NCBI RefSeq assembly: GCF_001457835.1
Contig: NZ_LN898229.1
Coordinates: 2,293-66,292 of the forward strand
DNA length: 64,000 nt
Direction of reading: 5' to 3'
Origin: Fenollaria timonensis
GTDB taxonomy: Bacteria; Bacillota; Clostridia; Tissierellales; Peptoniphilaceae
The translations under genes were made by a program, and so were the position numbers. The notes below the pieces were generated by a model. It worked only from the letters and a program-made list of their open reading frames with translations. It had not been told where the DNA came from and did no database searches. Of this stretch, positions 19,367-28,314 are shown piece by piece (position 1 is the first letter of the stretch; each line of letters opens with the position of its first letter).

Positions 19367-19879
19367 CTAATTTTTATTATTTTGAATAACAGTCATCGAC
19401 ATGTTTCTACCTTCTAACTTTGGTGCTTTTTCAACCATAGCCTCAGGACCTAATAGTTCTAGAAATTGATCAAGAACTTCTCTTCCAAGCTCAGTGTGTC
19501 CCATCTCTCTACCTCTAAAGCGAACGGATACCTTAACCTTGTCTCCATTTTGAATAAATTTTTTTGTAGTTTTAACTTTAACGTTTAAGTCATGTTCTTC
19601 AATGTTTGGAGTCATTCTGATCTCTTTGATATTGATAACTTTTTGCTTCTTCTTAGCTTCCTTGTTCTTCTTTTGTTGCTCATATCTGTACTTACCGTAG
19701 TCCATAACTTTACAAACAACAGGGTCAGCGTTTGGAGAAACCATTACAAGGTCTAGTTTAGCAGCTTCTGCTATCTCTAAAGCCTTATTGTTATCGACGA
19801 TACCATATTGTGTTCCATCTTCTCCTATAAGTCTTATCTTTTGATTTCTAATCTCTTCGTTGATTAGTAGCTCTTTAAT
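19367..19879 (-). CDS. infC: Translation initiation factor IF-3, ATT start codon
   Basis: 170 residues when started at the ATT codon at 19877-19879. An internal ATG at 19744 would cut off the N-terminal domain. The upstream codons encode [17 protein letters not shown], the typical IF-3 beginning, and GGAGGTG (19886-19892) lies six bases before ATT with no ATG or GTG in frame. ATT starts are characteristic of infC because IF-3 itself rejects them, giving feedback control. IF-3 checks the start codon and keeps 30S free of 50S. The C-terminal domain has [14 protein letters not shown]. Confidence 0.95.
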   Translation of the reverse strand: MKELLINEEIRNQKIRLIGEDGTQYGIVDNNKALEIAEAAKLDLVMVSPNADPVVCKVMDYGKYRYEQQKKNKEAKKKQKVINIKEIRMTPNIEEHDLNVKVKTTKKFIQNGDKVKVSVRFRGREMGHTELGREVLDQFLELLGPEAMVEKAPKLEGRNMSMTVIQNNKN

Positions 19880-19903
19880 TGTTTACACCTCCATTAAAAA
19901 AAA

Positions 19904-19980
19904 CGGGCATGAAAAAATGCCCGTACAATTACAATTAATTAACCTTATGAACAACCGGTTATAAGGTGAGAAAGCATTTT
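19904..19980 (-). promoter_or_regulatory. L20-type leader with transcription attenuator
   Basis: The leader RNA of infC ends with a hairpin of CGGGCAT and ATGCCCG (19904-19923), loop TTTTTC, followed by eight T residues just before the infC ribosome site. Upstream is a second hairpin, ACCTTAT with ATAAGGT (about 19942-19967). The first leader bases AAAATGC (19974-19980) can pair with GCATTTT in the terminator stem, giving a possible antiterminator. In Bacillus L20 binding to such a leader promotes termination. The pairing is seen; regulation by L20 is inferred from the family. Confidence 0.75.
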
Positions 19981-20008
19981 CTTCTTGATAATTATTCTTT
20001 ACTCATAT

Positions 20009-20037
20009 AGTATATACTCATGCAGAGCATTTGTCAA
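20009..20037 (-). promoter_or_regulatory. infC operon promoter
   Basis: Perfect -35 TTGACA (20032-20037), 17-base spacer and -10 TATACT (20009-20014) on the minus strand. The expected start near 20002 gives a leader of about 120 bases that contains the attenuator. No other feature is seen between 20038 and 20096 except a weak hairpin (TATGAC/GTCATA near 20070-20092) that may end the ABC gene transcript. Confidence 0.85.
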
Positions 20038-20096
20038 GTACTTTTTTTGATTTTGCAAAAATATTTTACTATGACAATGGTACTAGAGTCATACTA

Positions 20097-21635
20097 CTAA
20101 TTTATATTAACATTAATTAGGCCACTTGTCAAGTCGTCGTGACTAATGATGAAACATATCCTTTCCTCTCTAGTCTTGTCTAGGTAGTCATATATCTCTT
20201 TCGTCGATTCCTTATCAATGTTTGAGCATATCTCATCCAAAACGAGTACGTCAGGATTTTTTAGTAAGGACCTTGCAAATGATATCTTTTGCTTTTCGCC
20301 TCCAGATAGATTTGAGCCGCCCATAAGTATCTCGTCGTCAAGGGACTTCTTCTCAAGTATGGATCTGATGAATTGATTTTCTTCTAAGTCAATATGGCTG
20401 CCATCATCAAAGTCAAGTAGAAGGTTCTTTCTTAGTGAGCCATTGACTATAGGTGCGTTTTGTACGACATATTCAATACGATCTCTTATGTCTTCGTTTT
20501 TACACTTCTCTATGTCTATGCCATTGACTTTAATTATCTTAACGTCTCTAAACTTTACTAGACCTTTGGCAAATGTACTCTTGCCACTACCATTGGCTCC
20601 GTTGATTCTGACTATGTCGCCCTTCTTAAGCTTTGCCTTTGCATTAAAGTCAAGCTTCATGTCTTTAATATTTATGCCATTGACATCAAGTTCTATATCA
20701 TTAATCACGTCAATGTCTTCACTGCCATCGGCTTCTTTATTAGCTATGAGTTCTTTTTCAAAATCTTTTGCTATATCAAAATTTCTCTTCTCGATATTTG
20801 AATTAGTTATGGTCGATACATTGGCAAAGTAAAGTGGGAAGATTAAAGTAACAAGTATGATTGAGTAAATGCTGCTACTATGTGCCATGTAGTCATAAAC
20901 AACTATTAGTAGTAGAAGCGTTTTTATAATCTCGTTAACGCCTTCTAAGACTACCGTCATCGATTGAGCGTACTCGTTGACGCTCGCCATGCTACCATAA
21001 ACCTTTTCAGTCGCTGGCTCTAGCTTATTGTAAATCACAGACTTATCAGAAAGCTGCTTTACATAGTCGACCTCTTGTATATAAGAAAGTATTTCTTGAA
21101 AGCCCATGCCAGTCATCTTTTGCATCTCTTCGGACTTTTTCTTTAGCATTTTATTTAATAATTTATATCCAAAATAGTTTATAGGCAATGCTAAAAACAT
21201 TATCAAGGCCAAATACAAATTTACATTTGCAATTAGAATCAAGCATACTAAGGCAACTAAAAGTGAGGAGAATATCTGTATGTAGCCACTCATCATGAAG
21301 GAGTAGATGCTGTTAACCGAGATTGATGCCCTCTCTAGTAAGTTCATAGCACCCTTTTCGATTATATGATCGTAATTCATATTGAAAATGTTTTTTATGT
21401 AAGAAATGAAATTGCCTTTGTTATACTCCTTCGCAAACTTTTCTCTAAATATTGTGAATAGTATCGTAAGCAGTTTTGAAGCAAGTATAAGTAAGACTAT
21501 GAATACTATCTTCTTCGTATCAAGCGGCGTGCCATTTGCCTTCCACAGCTGAATGAATATCGGTGCAAGTAGTGCTGATATTGATGAACACAGTATCAAG
21601 ATAAACATGATTATAAAAAATTTTTTGTACTTCAT
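20097..21635 (-). CDS. ABC exporter (fused membrane and ATPase domains), unknown substrate
   Basis: 512 residues. The N-terminal half has about six membrane helices (first near 5-27, then 44-62, 118-140, 142-162, 232-250 and 255-275). The C-terminal ATPase has Walker A NGANGSGKST, signature LSGGEKQK and Walker B VLVLDEICSN, with the H-loop in ISHDD. The nucleotide domain is shorter than usual and the membrane part is rich in isoleucine. It is a half-transporter that would dimerise. It stands alone with its own promoter, whose spacer holds a G9 tract. The substrate cannot be told; surface-active or antimicrobial peptides are one possibility. Confidence 0.85.
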   Translation of the reverse strand: MKYKKFFIIMFILILCSSISALLAPIFIQLWKANGTPLDTKKIVFIVLLILASKLLTILFTIFREKFAKEYNKGNFISYIKNIFNMNYDHIIEKGAMNLLERASISVNSIYSFMMSGYIQIFSSLLVALVCLILIANVNLYLALIMFLALPINYFGYKLLNKMLKKKSEEMQKMTGMGFQEILSYIQEVDYVKQLSDKSVIYNKLEPATEKVYGSMASVNEYAQSMTVVLEGVNEIIKTLLLLIVVYDYMAHSSSIYSIILVTLIFPLYFANVSTITNSNIEKRNFDIAKDFEKELIANKEADGSEDIDVINDIELDVNGINIKDMKLDFNAKAKLKKGDIVRINGANGSGKSTFAKGLVKFRDVKIIKVNGIDIEKCKNEDIRDRIEYVVQNAPIVNGSLRKNLLLDFDDGSHIDLEENQFIRSILEKKSLDDEILMGGSNLSGGEKQKISFARSLLKNPDVLVLDEICSNIDKESTKEIYDYLDKTREERICFIISHDDLTSGLINVNIN

Positions 21636-21683
21636 AAGATCCTCCCTTGTAATGATTTAGCAAAATAAATTCCTCTTAACTAT

Positions 21684-21714
21684 ATTATACCACCCCCCCC
21701 CTAAAAATTTGCAA
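21684..21714 (-). promoter_or_regulatory. ABC exporter promoter with a G9 tract in the spacer
   Basis: On the minus strand -35 TTGCAA (21709-21714) and -10 TATAAT (21684-21689) are separated by 19 bases. That spacer contains nine consecutive G residues (21693-21701). Loss of two G residues would give the optimal 17-base spacing. An upstream TATAAT at 21755-21760 has only a poor -35. The sequence is seen; phase-variable expression is an inference. Confidence 0.7.
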
Positions 21715-21789
21715 GCATTATTATATATTAGTAAATCTTATACTTCCTTCATTAATTATAAGTCTTTCTTATATATGGGCAAAAGAAAA

Positions 21790-21809
21790 CTGAGTAATCT
21801 CTTACTCAG
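21790..21809 (-). terminator. Terminator of the FHA-to-cdaR operon
   Basis: Perfect 8-bp stem CTGAGTAA/TTACTCAG with loop GAGA, followed on the minus strand by TTTTCTTTTG. It lies 11 bases after the cdaR stop. Confidence 0.9.
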
Positions 21810-21819
21810 CTCCCTCATA

Positions 21820-23067
21820 TTAATTATTCTTCATTACAAAGTCTAAACTTATCGCGTTATTAAGTATCTCTATATACTCTTTATCGCTTACTAGCTCAAG
21901 TCTTAATTGCTGTTTGCCTTCAGTCGTTACATTTGTTGCATCCGCTGTAAGCTTAAATGTTTCTTCGTCTATCTTGTCTAAAATCGACTTATATCCTTTC
22001 AATGTCAAAGTGATATATTCTTCATTTGCATCGCTTAGCTCCAAATCATCTTTTAGATTATTAAGCTCTATATTAGCTAGAGGCACTTTAATTTCTCTTT
22101 CAGCTTCTTCCTCTATCTCATAAGTTACGGATATATTTACGTTCTCATCAAGAAGTGAAACTCCTTGTGGAAGTATTGGCTTAACAATAATTTCGCCTTC
22201 CTTCGGCTCGACCGCATCGTTAACCTCTATCTTCTCTGTCTTAATTGAGCTGATGGTGTCTAGACCATCTTGTCCTTTAATAACTATCTTTTGTGGACTA
22301 GTCTTGATATTAACTATCTTGTAATTGCTTGGCAGATGGCTTACGAAGTCTGTCTCTATATTAACTGACTTTGTCTTATCTATCTGTGCATTGATATTAA
22401 CAACTTGTGGATATAGGCTCACTTGGTCTATCTGATTATCCTTGATGTCTACTGCATATAATTTACTTGATATTGTAAATGGCCTATCCTTATTTGTTAA
22501 ATCGATTTCGGCTATGACTTTATCAACTTTTGCTAAATAGCTTTCTGGTCCAGTTAGCTTAACGTTTTCAACATCCATCGATAGCTCTGACAAAGCGTGA
22601 TTTTCTTTTATCTCGCCTTTTTGCCTTATCTCTATAGGCTTCTTATATGATTCAACGCTGTCAAGGTTAAATAATACCTCATTTGGTCCTACCGATGTTA
22701 CTTGCAAAGTATTGTATTGACCGATGATTTCGGCTTTGACTGGTATCCTAACTTGGCCTGCATCGTAGCCTCTAAAGTCAATAGCTGCCTTGATATTGTT
22801 TTCGTTAATATTATCAAGTTCACTCTTCTTACCCTTTACTTGAACTGTAACTTTTGCCTCATTTGGTCCGAGGTTGACAAGCTTAGTGTTATTAAGGTAC
22901 TCAACATTTTTAAATGCTACGTTTATATTTCTATATGTTCTTGTTTCTTCTGGATTGACAAGTCCCATAACGTAGTACCAAAGGAAGATGGCAACGATGA
23001 CTGAGACTATCTTAGCAATGATATTATTCTTGTTCTTGATCTTGAACTTCTTCATCTTGATCTTCAT
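21820..23067 (-). CDS. cdaR: CdaA regulatory protein CdaR (YbbR domains)
   Basis: 415 residues. One N-terminal membrane helix (IIAKIVSVIVAIFLWYYVMGL) is followed by about four extracellular YbbR repeats of roughly 80-90 residues. CdaR binds and modulates the diadenylate cyclase CdaA. GGAGGG six bases before ATG 23067 fixes the start. The first 44 bases overlap the cdaA end in another frame, so an acidic CdaA tail and a basic CdaR head share the same DNA. The usual downstream partner glmM is not here; a terminator follows. Confidence 0.9.
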   Translation of the reverse strand: MKIKMKKFKIKNKNNIIAKIVSVIVAIFLWYYVMGLVNPEETRTYRNINVAFKNVEYLNNTKLVNLGPNEAKVTVQVKGKKSELDNINENNIKAAIDFRGYDAGQVRIPVKAEIIGQYNTLQVTSVGPNEVLFNLDSVESYKKPIEIRQKGEIKENHALSELSMDVENVKLTGPESYLAKVDKVIAEIDLTNKDRPFTISSKLYAVDIKDNQIDQVSLYPQVVNINAQIDKTKSVNIETDFVSHLPSNYKIVNIKTSPQKIVIKGQDGLDTISSIKTEKIEVNDAVEPKEGEIIVKPILPQGVSLLDENVNISVTYEIEEEAEREIKVPLANIELNNLKDDLELSDANEEYITLTLKGYKSILDKIDEETFKLTADATNVTTEGKQQLRLELVSDKEYIEILNNAISLDFVMKNN

Positions 23068-23884
23068 CTTTTGCCCTCCATTTAAATAATGCTTTATCCT
23101 CGCTACTTTCTGGTAAATAAACGCTAAGTAGTTTCTCTCTAAGTGTGTTCTCGTCTAGGTATCTTGAGATAACGCCTTCTTCCGCGGTAGATATAGCTCC
23201 TGTTTCTTCTGATACTATAACTGCAAGCGCGTCACTCATCTCAGTTACGCCAAGCGCCGCTCTATGTCTTGTGCCTAATTCTCTTGGAACGTTTTGATTG
23301 TCTGTTAGTGGCAAGAAGCATGCAGCGGCTCTTACCTTATCGCTCTTAATAACGACCGCCCCGTCATGAAGAGGTGTGTTCGGTATAAAGATATTGATAA
23401 GTAAGTCGCTTGATACAAGACCATCTATATCAGTTCCTGTATCAACTATCTCGTTAAGACCAGTTTTTCTCTCGATAACGATAAGCGCTCCTATCTTTTG
23501 TCTCGATAGTGATAGGCATGCGTCAACTATCTCATTAACTGTTCTTGAAAAGTTTTCCTTTTTAAAATCGGAAATGGATTTAGAAAAGAACTTCATCCTT
23601 CCTATATACTCAAGTCCACGCCTCAACTCTGGCTGAAATACAACAACTAAAGCGATTAAACCTACATTGAATAGGTTTTCGATAAGCCACCTAAGTGTAT
23701 ATAGGTGGAGTACTTCACTTAGCTTGGTAACTATAAGCAAGGCCAAGAAGCCTTTGGTTAGCTGCTCGGCTCTTGTTTGCTTAACAAGCTTGTATAGTTG
23801 ATATATTATTAGCGCGATTATTGTGATGTCGACAAGGTAGCTTAGTTTAAAATTCGCAAATAGATCGCTAAATTGCTCGAACAT
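23024..23884 (-). CDS. cdaA: Diadenylate cyclase CdaA
   Basis: 286 residues. Three membrane helices occupy about residues 10-90, and the DAC domain contains the catalytic DGAVVI and GTRHRAALG motifs. It makes c-di-AMP from two ATP at the membrane. The C-terminal tail is rich in D, E and Q and lies in the overlap with cdaR. It is eight bases downstream of pepF and co-directional with cell-wall genes. The c-di-AMP phosphodiesterase gdpP lies at about 61 kb. Confidence 0.97.
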   Translation of the reverse strand: MFEQFSDLFANFKLSYLVDITIIALIIYQLYKLVKQTRAEQLTKGFLALLIVTKLSEVLHLYTLRWLIENLFNVGLIALVVVFQPELRRGLEYIGRMKFFSKSISDFKKENFSRTVNEIVDACLSLSRQKIGALIVIERKTGLNEIVDTGTDIDGLVSSDLLINIFIPNTPLHDGAVVIKSDKVRAAACFLPLTDNQNVPRELGTRHRAALGVTEMSDALAVIVSEETGAISTAEEGVISRYLDENTLREKLLSVYLPESSEDKALFKWRAKDEDQDEEVQDQEQE

Positions 23885-23892
23885 AGCTCCTC

Positions 23893-25686
23893 CTACATAA
23901 GTTCTTCAAACTTATCCATGAACTCGTTAAATGTATCTAAACTGTTTAGTATTGGGTCCTTAGTAGTCATATCCACGCCAGCTTCTTTAAGTATATCGAT
24001 TGGGTACTCGCTTGAGCCCTTTGACAAGAAGCCAAGATATTTTTCAACTGCTCCTTCTTCTTTAGAAAGCACTTTTCTTGCAAATTCAGTTGCGCAGCTA
24101 ATACCTGTTGAGTATTGGAATACGTAGAAGTTGTAGTAGAAGTGAGGTATTCTAGCCCATTCGTACTTGATTTTCTCGTCAACAACTACATCGTCACCAT
24201 AGTAGAACTTATTTAAATCATAGTAAGTCTTGTTTAAGAAATCCGCGTTTATAGTACCGCCTTCTTGAGCATATTTGTGAATTATATTTTCAAATTCAGC
24301 AAACATCGCTTGTCTATACAATGTAGTTCTGAATGTTTCAAGATAATTGTCTATGAAATATAATTTTTCTTCCTTAGTCTTAGCATTATCAATCATGTAG
24401 TGAGTTAATAGCGTTTCATTCATAGTTGAAGCTATTTCTGCTAAGAATATGCTGTAGTTAGCGTATTGAATCGGTTGAGTAGTGTTTGTTAAGTATGAGT
24501 GCATTGAGTGACCCATTTCGTGACAGCATGTGAATAGTGAGTCAACTGATTTATTATGGTTTAATAAGATGTATGGGTAAGTGCCCTTAACACCTGATGA
24601 GAAGGCTCCGCCTCTCTTGCCCTTTGTTTCATATACGTCAACCCATCTTGAATGATATCCCTTGTATGCAATGTCTTGATATTCTTTGCCAAGTGGAGCG
24701 ATTGCTTCTTTGATAATTTCTGTTGCTTCTGGATAATCAATTTCAAATTTTAAGCTGCTAAGCATTGGCATATAGATATCATACATGTGTTGCTCTTTAA
24801 GGCCCATGTATTTCTTTCTAAGCTTCATATATCTATGAAGGTAATGAATCTTGTCATGAACTGACTCGATAAGATTGTCATAGATCTTTTCATCAACAGC
24901 ATTGGCAAATAATGCAGCTTCTCTAGCGCTCTTGAAGTTTCTTACTTCAGCTCTGAAGATGTTTTTCTTAACAGCTGCCTTTAATGTAGCCGCAAGCATA
25001 TTTATATGGTCAGCGTAATTGTCATAGTATGTGTTGAATGTATTTTTTCTTAATACTTCATCATCTGAAGCCAATAGCTTAGTGAACACGCCAGGGCTTA
25101 GTGGATGCATCTTGCCATCTTTATCTGCTACTGAATCAAATTTTAAATCAGCATATGAAAACATTTGGTAGATGTCATCTGGTGCGCTATATAGGTCGCC
25201 TGCTTTAGATAGAAGTGCTTCTTCTTTTTCGCTTAGTGTGTGAGCTTCGTATCTAAGTATGTCTTCGAAAGTCTTTCTATACTCTTCAAGACCTTTTTCT
25301 TCAGCTATAAAGTCTTCAATCTTCTTTCTTCCTAGCTTTAATATTTCAGGTGATTCAAAGGCTAAGCTTGTTGAAAACTTAATTTCAGCAGTTTGTGCCT
25401 TGCCTATAAGCTCTTGACTCTTAGTATCTGTAGTGTCTTGTGAAAATTTTAAGCTTGCATAAACATAAATTAATTCAAGTCTGTGAATTAAATCATATTT
25501 TAACTTAGTGAATTCATATAAAGTCTTTGCGCTTTCACCAAGTCTTCCTTCATAATCACTTAGCTTTGTAAAGTCTTTGCAGAAGCTGTCATACTCTTCA
25601 GCCCACTTTTCATCGCTTTCAAAGATTTTTGTCAAATCCCACTTAAATTGTTCGTCAATTTGATCTCTTGTTTTTAATTCGTCCAT
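23893..25686 (-). CDS. pepF: Oligoendopeptidase F
   Basis: 597 residues, M3-family metallopeptidase. The zinc motif HEMGHSMHSYL (HExxH) is near residue 384 and the third ligand region is in IFLAEIASTMNE. It degrades peptides of about 7-17 residues in the cytoplasm. The length is normal. It sits between the PBP gene (14-base gap) and cdaA (8-base gap), so it is probably co-transcribed with them, though its role has no evident link to the wall genes. Confidence 0.95.
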   Translation of the reverse strand: MDELKTRDQIDEQFKWDLTKIFESDEKWAEEYDSFCKDFTKLSDYEGRLGESAKTLYEFTKLKYDLIHRLELIYVYASLKFSQDTTDTKSQELIGKAQTAEIKFSTSLAFESPEILKLGRKKIEDFIAEEKGLEEYRKTFEDILRYEAHTLSEKEEALLSKAGDLYSAPDDIYQMFSYADLKFDSVADKDGKMHPLSPGVFTKLLASDDEVLRKNTFNTYYDNYADHINMLAATLKAAVKKNIFRAEVRNFKSAREAALFANAVDEKIYDNLIESVHDKIHYLHRYMKLRKKYMGLKEQHMYDIYMPMLSSLKFEIDYPEATEIIKEAIAPLGKEYQDIAYKGYHSRWVDVYETKGKRGGAFSSGVKGTYPYILLNHNKSVDSLFTCCHEMGHSMHSYLTNTTQPIQYANYSIFLAEIASTMNETLLTHYMIDNAKTKEEKLYFIDNYLETFRTTLYRQAMFAEFENIIHKYAQEGGTINADFLNKTYYDLNKFYYGDDVVVDEKIKYEWARIPHFYYNFYVFQYSTGISCATEFARKVLSKEEGAVEKYLGFLSKGSSEYPIDILKEAGVDMTTKDPILNSLDTFNEFMDKFEELM

Positions 25687-25700
25687 ATTAACATCCCTTT

Positions 25701-27092
25701 CTATTTATTATAATTTTTTATTAGATAATCATTTATCATCTTAGTAATGCCTTGCATTTGATAGCCCATCTTCCTTTGGTCTTCACTCACAACGCAGATG
25801 CTGTAGTCAAGCTTATCAGACTGTATAAAGCTTACGAGCCAAGCGTTATACTTACCCTTTCCAAGCTCAGCCGTACCAGTTTTGGCACCTATTGTAAAGC
25901 CTTTTCTTTGTAAGGAGCTTGCTGTTCCAGTCCTTGCAGTCTCTATCATCGCCTCTTTAACCTTGTCGGCGTCCTCTTTCTTGCCTATGGTCTTGTATAC
26001 TTCACTCTTAGTTGATTCAAGCAAAGTGCCCTTATTGTCCTTGACCATCTTGACTAAATAAGGCTTCATCATAACCCCTTCCTTGGCAATGGCACTCGTA
26101 GCCATAAGCATGTTGAGTGGACTAACGAGTATCGAGCCTTGGCCAATGGCGTCAGATGCAATCTCAGTTTTGCCGGCGTCTCTATTTAGCTTTGACTTAG
26201 CAAAAACTAAATCAAAATCAAAGTTCTTATCGATGTAAAACTCTTCAATCGTATCAAAAAATTCATCCTTATCCATATTCATAACTTTATTTATAAAATA
26301 TGTGTTTATGGATTTGCTCATGGCAGTGTTTAGATTGACCTCGCCATATTTATTGCCGCCAGAATTTTTGAATATATATGAGTCGACGGTCTCCTTACCT
26401 GTATCTGTGTAGCTTAGGTCCTGCTTTGACTTAAGTATCGCCATAGCGCTAACAAGTTTAAATGTCGATCCCGGCTGATATAGGCCTTGTGTTGCTCTAT
26501 TTAAGAGCTCGCCGTTATTTGAGTTAACAAAGTCGTCCCAGTTTTGATCTATGCTTGATGGATTAAAACCAGGATTTGAGTGCATTGCAAGTATCTCTCC
26601 AGTCCTATTGTCCATGACGATGACGGCGCCTTTTTCCCTAGCAAAGTTTTTCTCAATAAGCGCTTCTAAATTGTTATCTATAGATAAAACTAGTGACTTA
26701 CCAGCTCTGTCGTTAAATATCTTTCTGATGTCCTTGAAGTAATCGTCCTTGTCAGTACCTGTCAAGACATCATTGAAGGTGCTTTCAAGACCTTGCTTGC
26801 CATACTTTTTGCTTGTGTAACCAATTACGTGCGAGTACCTTTGTCCAAATGGATATACCCTAGTCTTTTCTTCGCCCTTTACCTTTGTTTCGGCAAGAAC
26901 CACGCCATTCCTATCGTAAATATTTCCTCTAATAACATTCTCTTCGTCGACCCTATTCCTTCTATTGTAAGGATTGTTTTTAATGTCCTTAGCTAAGAAT
27001 AATTGGAAATATGTCAAGTAGACTATAATCCCAAAGAAGGCCGTTAAGAATATTAGTAGTGAAATAATAATTCTCTTATTCGTCCTATCCAT
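25701..27092 (-). CDS. Class B penicillin-binding protein (transpeptidase)
   Basis: About 463 residues. One N-terminal membrane anchor (IIISLLIFLTAFFGIIVYLTYF) is followed by a short dimerisation region and the transpeptidase domain. The active-site motifs are PGSTFK (serine near residue 209), KSIN and GAKTGTAE. It cross-links peptidoglycan and works with the SEDS protein encoded just upstream. It is shorter than typical class B PBPs and resembles the PbpA type. ATG 27092 is preferred over GTG 27101 because AAGGTG lies six bases before it. Confidence 0.93.
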   Translation of the reverse strand: MDRTNKRIIISLLIFLTAFFGIIVYLTYFQLFLAKDIKNNPYNRRNRVDEENVIRGNIYDRNGVVLAETKVKGEEKTRVYPFGQRYSHVIGYTSKKYGKQGLESTFNDVLTGTDKDDYFKDIRKIFNDRAGKSLVLSIDNNLEALIEKNFAREKGAVIVMDNRTGEILAMHSNPGFNPSSIDQNWDDFVNSNNGELLNRATQGLYQPGSTFKLVSAMAILKSKQDLSYTDTGKETVDSYIFKNSGGNKYGEVNLNTAMSKSINTYFINKVMNMDKDEFFDTIEEFYIDKNFDFDLVFAKSKLNRDAGKTEIASDAIGQGSILVSPLNMLMATSAIAKEGVMMKPYLVKMVKDNKGTLLESTKSEVYKTIGKKEDADKVKEAMIETARTGTASSLQRKGFTIGAKTGTAELGKGKYNAWLVSFIQSDKLDYSICVVSEDQRKMGYQMQGITKMINDYLIKNYNK

Positions 27093-28314
27093 CGACTTCA
27101 CCTTCTATGCTCGAAAGCTGCACCATGGCTAGTACTATGAAGGACGCGAGGATCGACGTGCCTCCATAGGCAACGAAGGGCAAGGTAACCCCTGTCAGTG
27201 GTATTAGCTTAAGTACGCCGCCTAAAATCAGTAGCGACTGAATTGAAAATAATACCGCGCAGTTGAAGCTCAGCGCCTTGTAGAATGTGTCGTTCGACTT
27301 TAGTGATATCTTAAACATCCTCGATATTAGCATGATGAATAGCATTATGATTGCGATGCCAACTAGTGTACCCATCTCCTCGCATATAGCTGCGAAGATA
27401 AAGTCGCTTGTCGCAACGGGTATAGTCTTTGGCAGCCCTAGGCCAATGCCTGTTCCGACGAAGCCGCCTGAACTGATGGCGAAGAGCGATTGTGTTATCT
27501 GTAGACCTATGCCGTCCATGTAGTCCCATGGATTGATAAAGCTCAAGACCCTTATTCTTACGTGGCTAAATAGCTTGTAGCTCACAACACTCATCACGAC
27601 TGCTAAAGCTAGGTTCACATACTTTATATACTTTTTCTTCTCAAAGACAAACTCGCTAAACATCATCATACCGTAGATGATAACTGCAGAGCCAAGGTCC
27701 TTTTGCAAGAAGAAAAACATTATGAAGCTATATGAGATAAGCGTGAATATCTCTGGTCCAAACTTGATTGAGGCGTACCTCTTATAATTTTTGTAGTAAA
27801 TCGCCTGCAAGAATATATAGAGTATTTTGATGAACTCTCCCGGTTGAAACCTGATCTTGCCTATCCTAATCCAGTTTCTCGCCCCATACTTCGTCTTGCC
27901 AAAGACAAGCGTTATTATAAAAAGTATGTAGATGAGTGCCAAGACTAGGAAAAACATCTTATCAAATTTATTTTTCATTGCCGTCATTATGAAGATGGCT
28001 AGATAAAAAACAACTATACCTAAACTTATCCATATAATTTGTCTAAAGCCACTCGCCTCATCAAGCCTTAGTATTTCGAATGTACCTATTGAAAATAGCA
28101 TTGAGACTATAAGGTTTAAGTAGCGATCCGCCTTTGGCGATATCTTTATAAGCAAAATATTAAGTAAATAGATAAGTACAAGTACGCCAGTCGTATAATA
28201 TATAAAATTTTTCGTCGGCTTCATGTCCTTGTAAAAGAAGAATAAACTTAGTTCAAGTATTACAAACATGAAGACCAATAGTAAAGGCCTTGATATGTTT
28301 ACTTTCTTTTTCAT
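27085..28314 (-). CDS. SEDS-family peptidoglycan polymerase (FtsW/RodA type)
   Basis: 409 residues with about ten membrane helices. The SEDS signatures are present: KTKYGARNWIRIG and FQPGEFIK in the middle, then FIFAAICEEMG and GVTLPFVAYGGTS near the end. It polymerises glycan strands from lipid II and pairs with the class B PBP encoded immediately downstream. Whether it serves elongation (RodA) or division (FtsW) cannot be decided from sequence alone. It starts directly after the FHA gene stop, with GGGAGA before the ATG. Confidence 0.94.
   Translation of the reverse strand: MKKKVNISRPLLLVFMFVILELSLFFFYKDMKPTKNFIYYTTGVLVLIYLLNILLIKISPKADRYLNLIVSMLFSIGTFEILRLDEASGFRQIIWISLGIVVFYLAIFIMTAMKNKFDKMFFLVLALIYILFIITLVFGKTKYGARNWIRIGKIRFQPGEFIKILYIFLQAIYYKNYKRYASIKFGPEIFTLISYSFIMFFFLQKDLGSAVIIYGMMMFSEFVFEKKKYIKYVNLALAVVMSVVSYKLFSHVRIRVLSFINPWDYMDGIGLQITQSLFAISSGGFVGTGIGLGLPKTIPVATSDFIFAAICEEMGTLVGIAIIMLFIMLISRMFKISLKSNDTFYKALSFNCAVLFSIQSLLILGGVLKLIPLTGVTLPFVAYGGTSILASFIVLAMVQLSSIEGEVDG

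Noticed and set aside
19367-19744. Short infC starting at the internal ATG
   Set aside because: It would remove the N-terminal domain; the upstream ATT with GGAGGTG fits the family.
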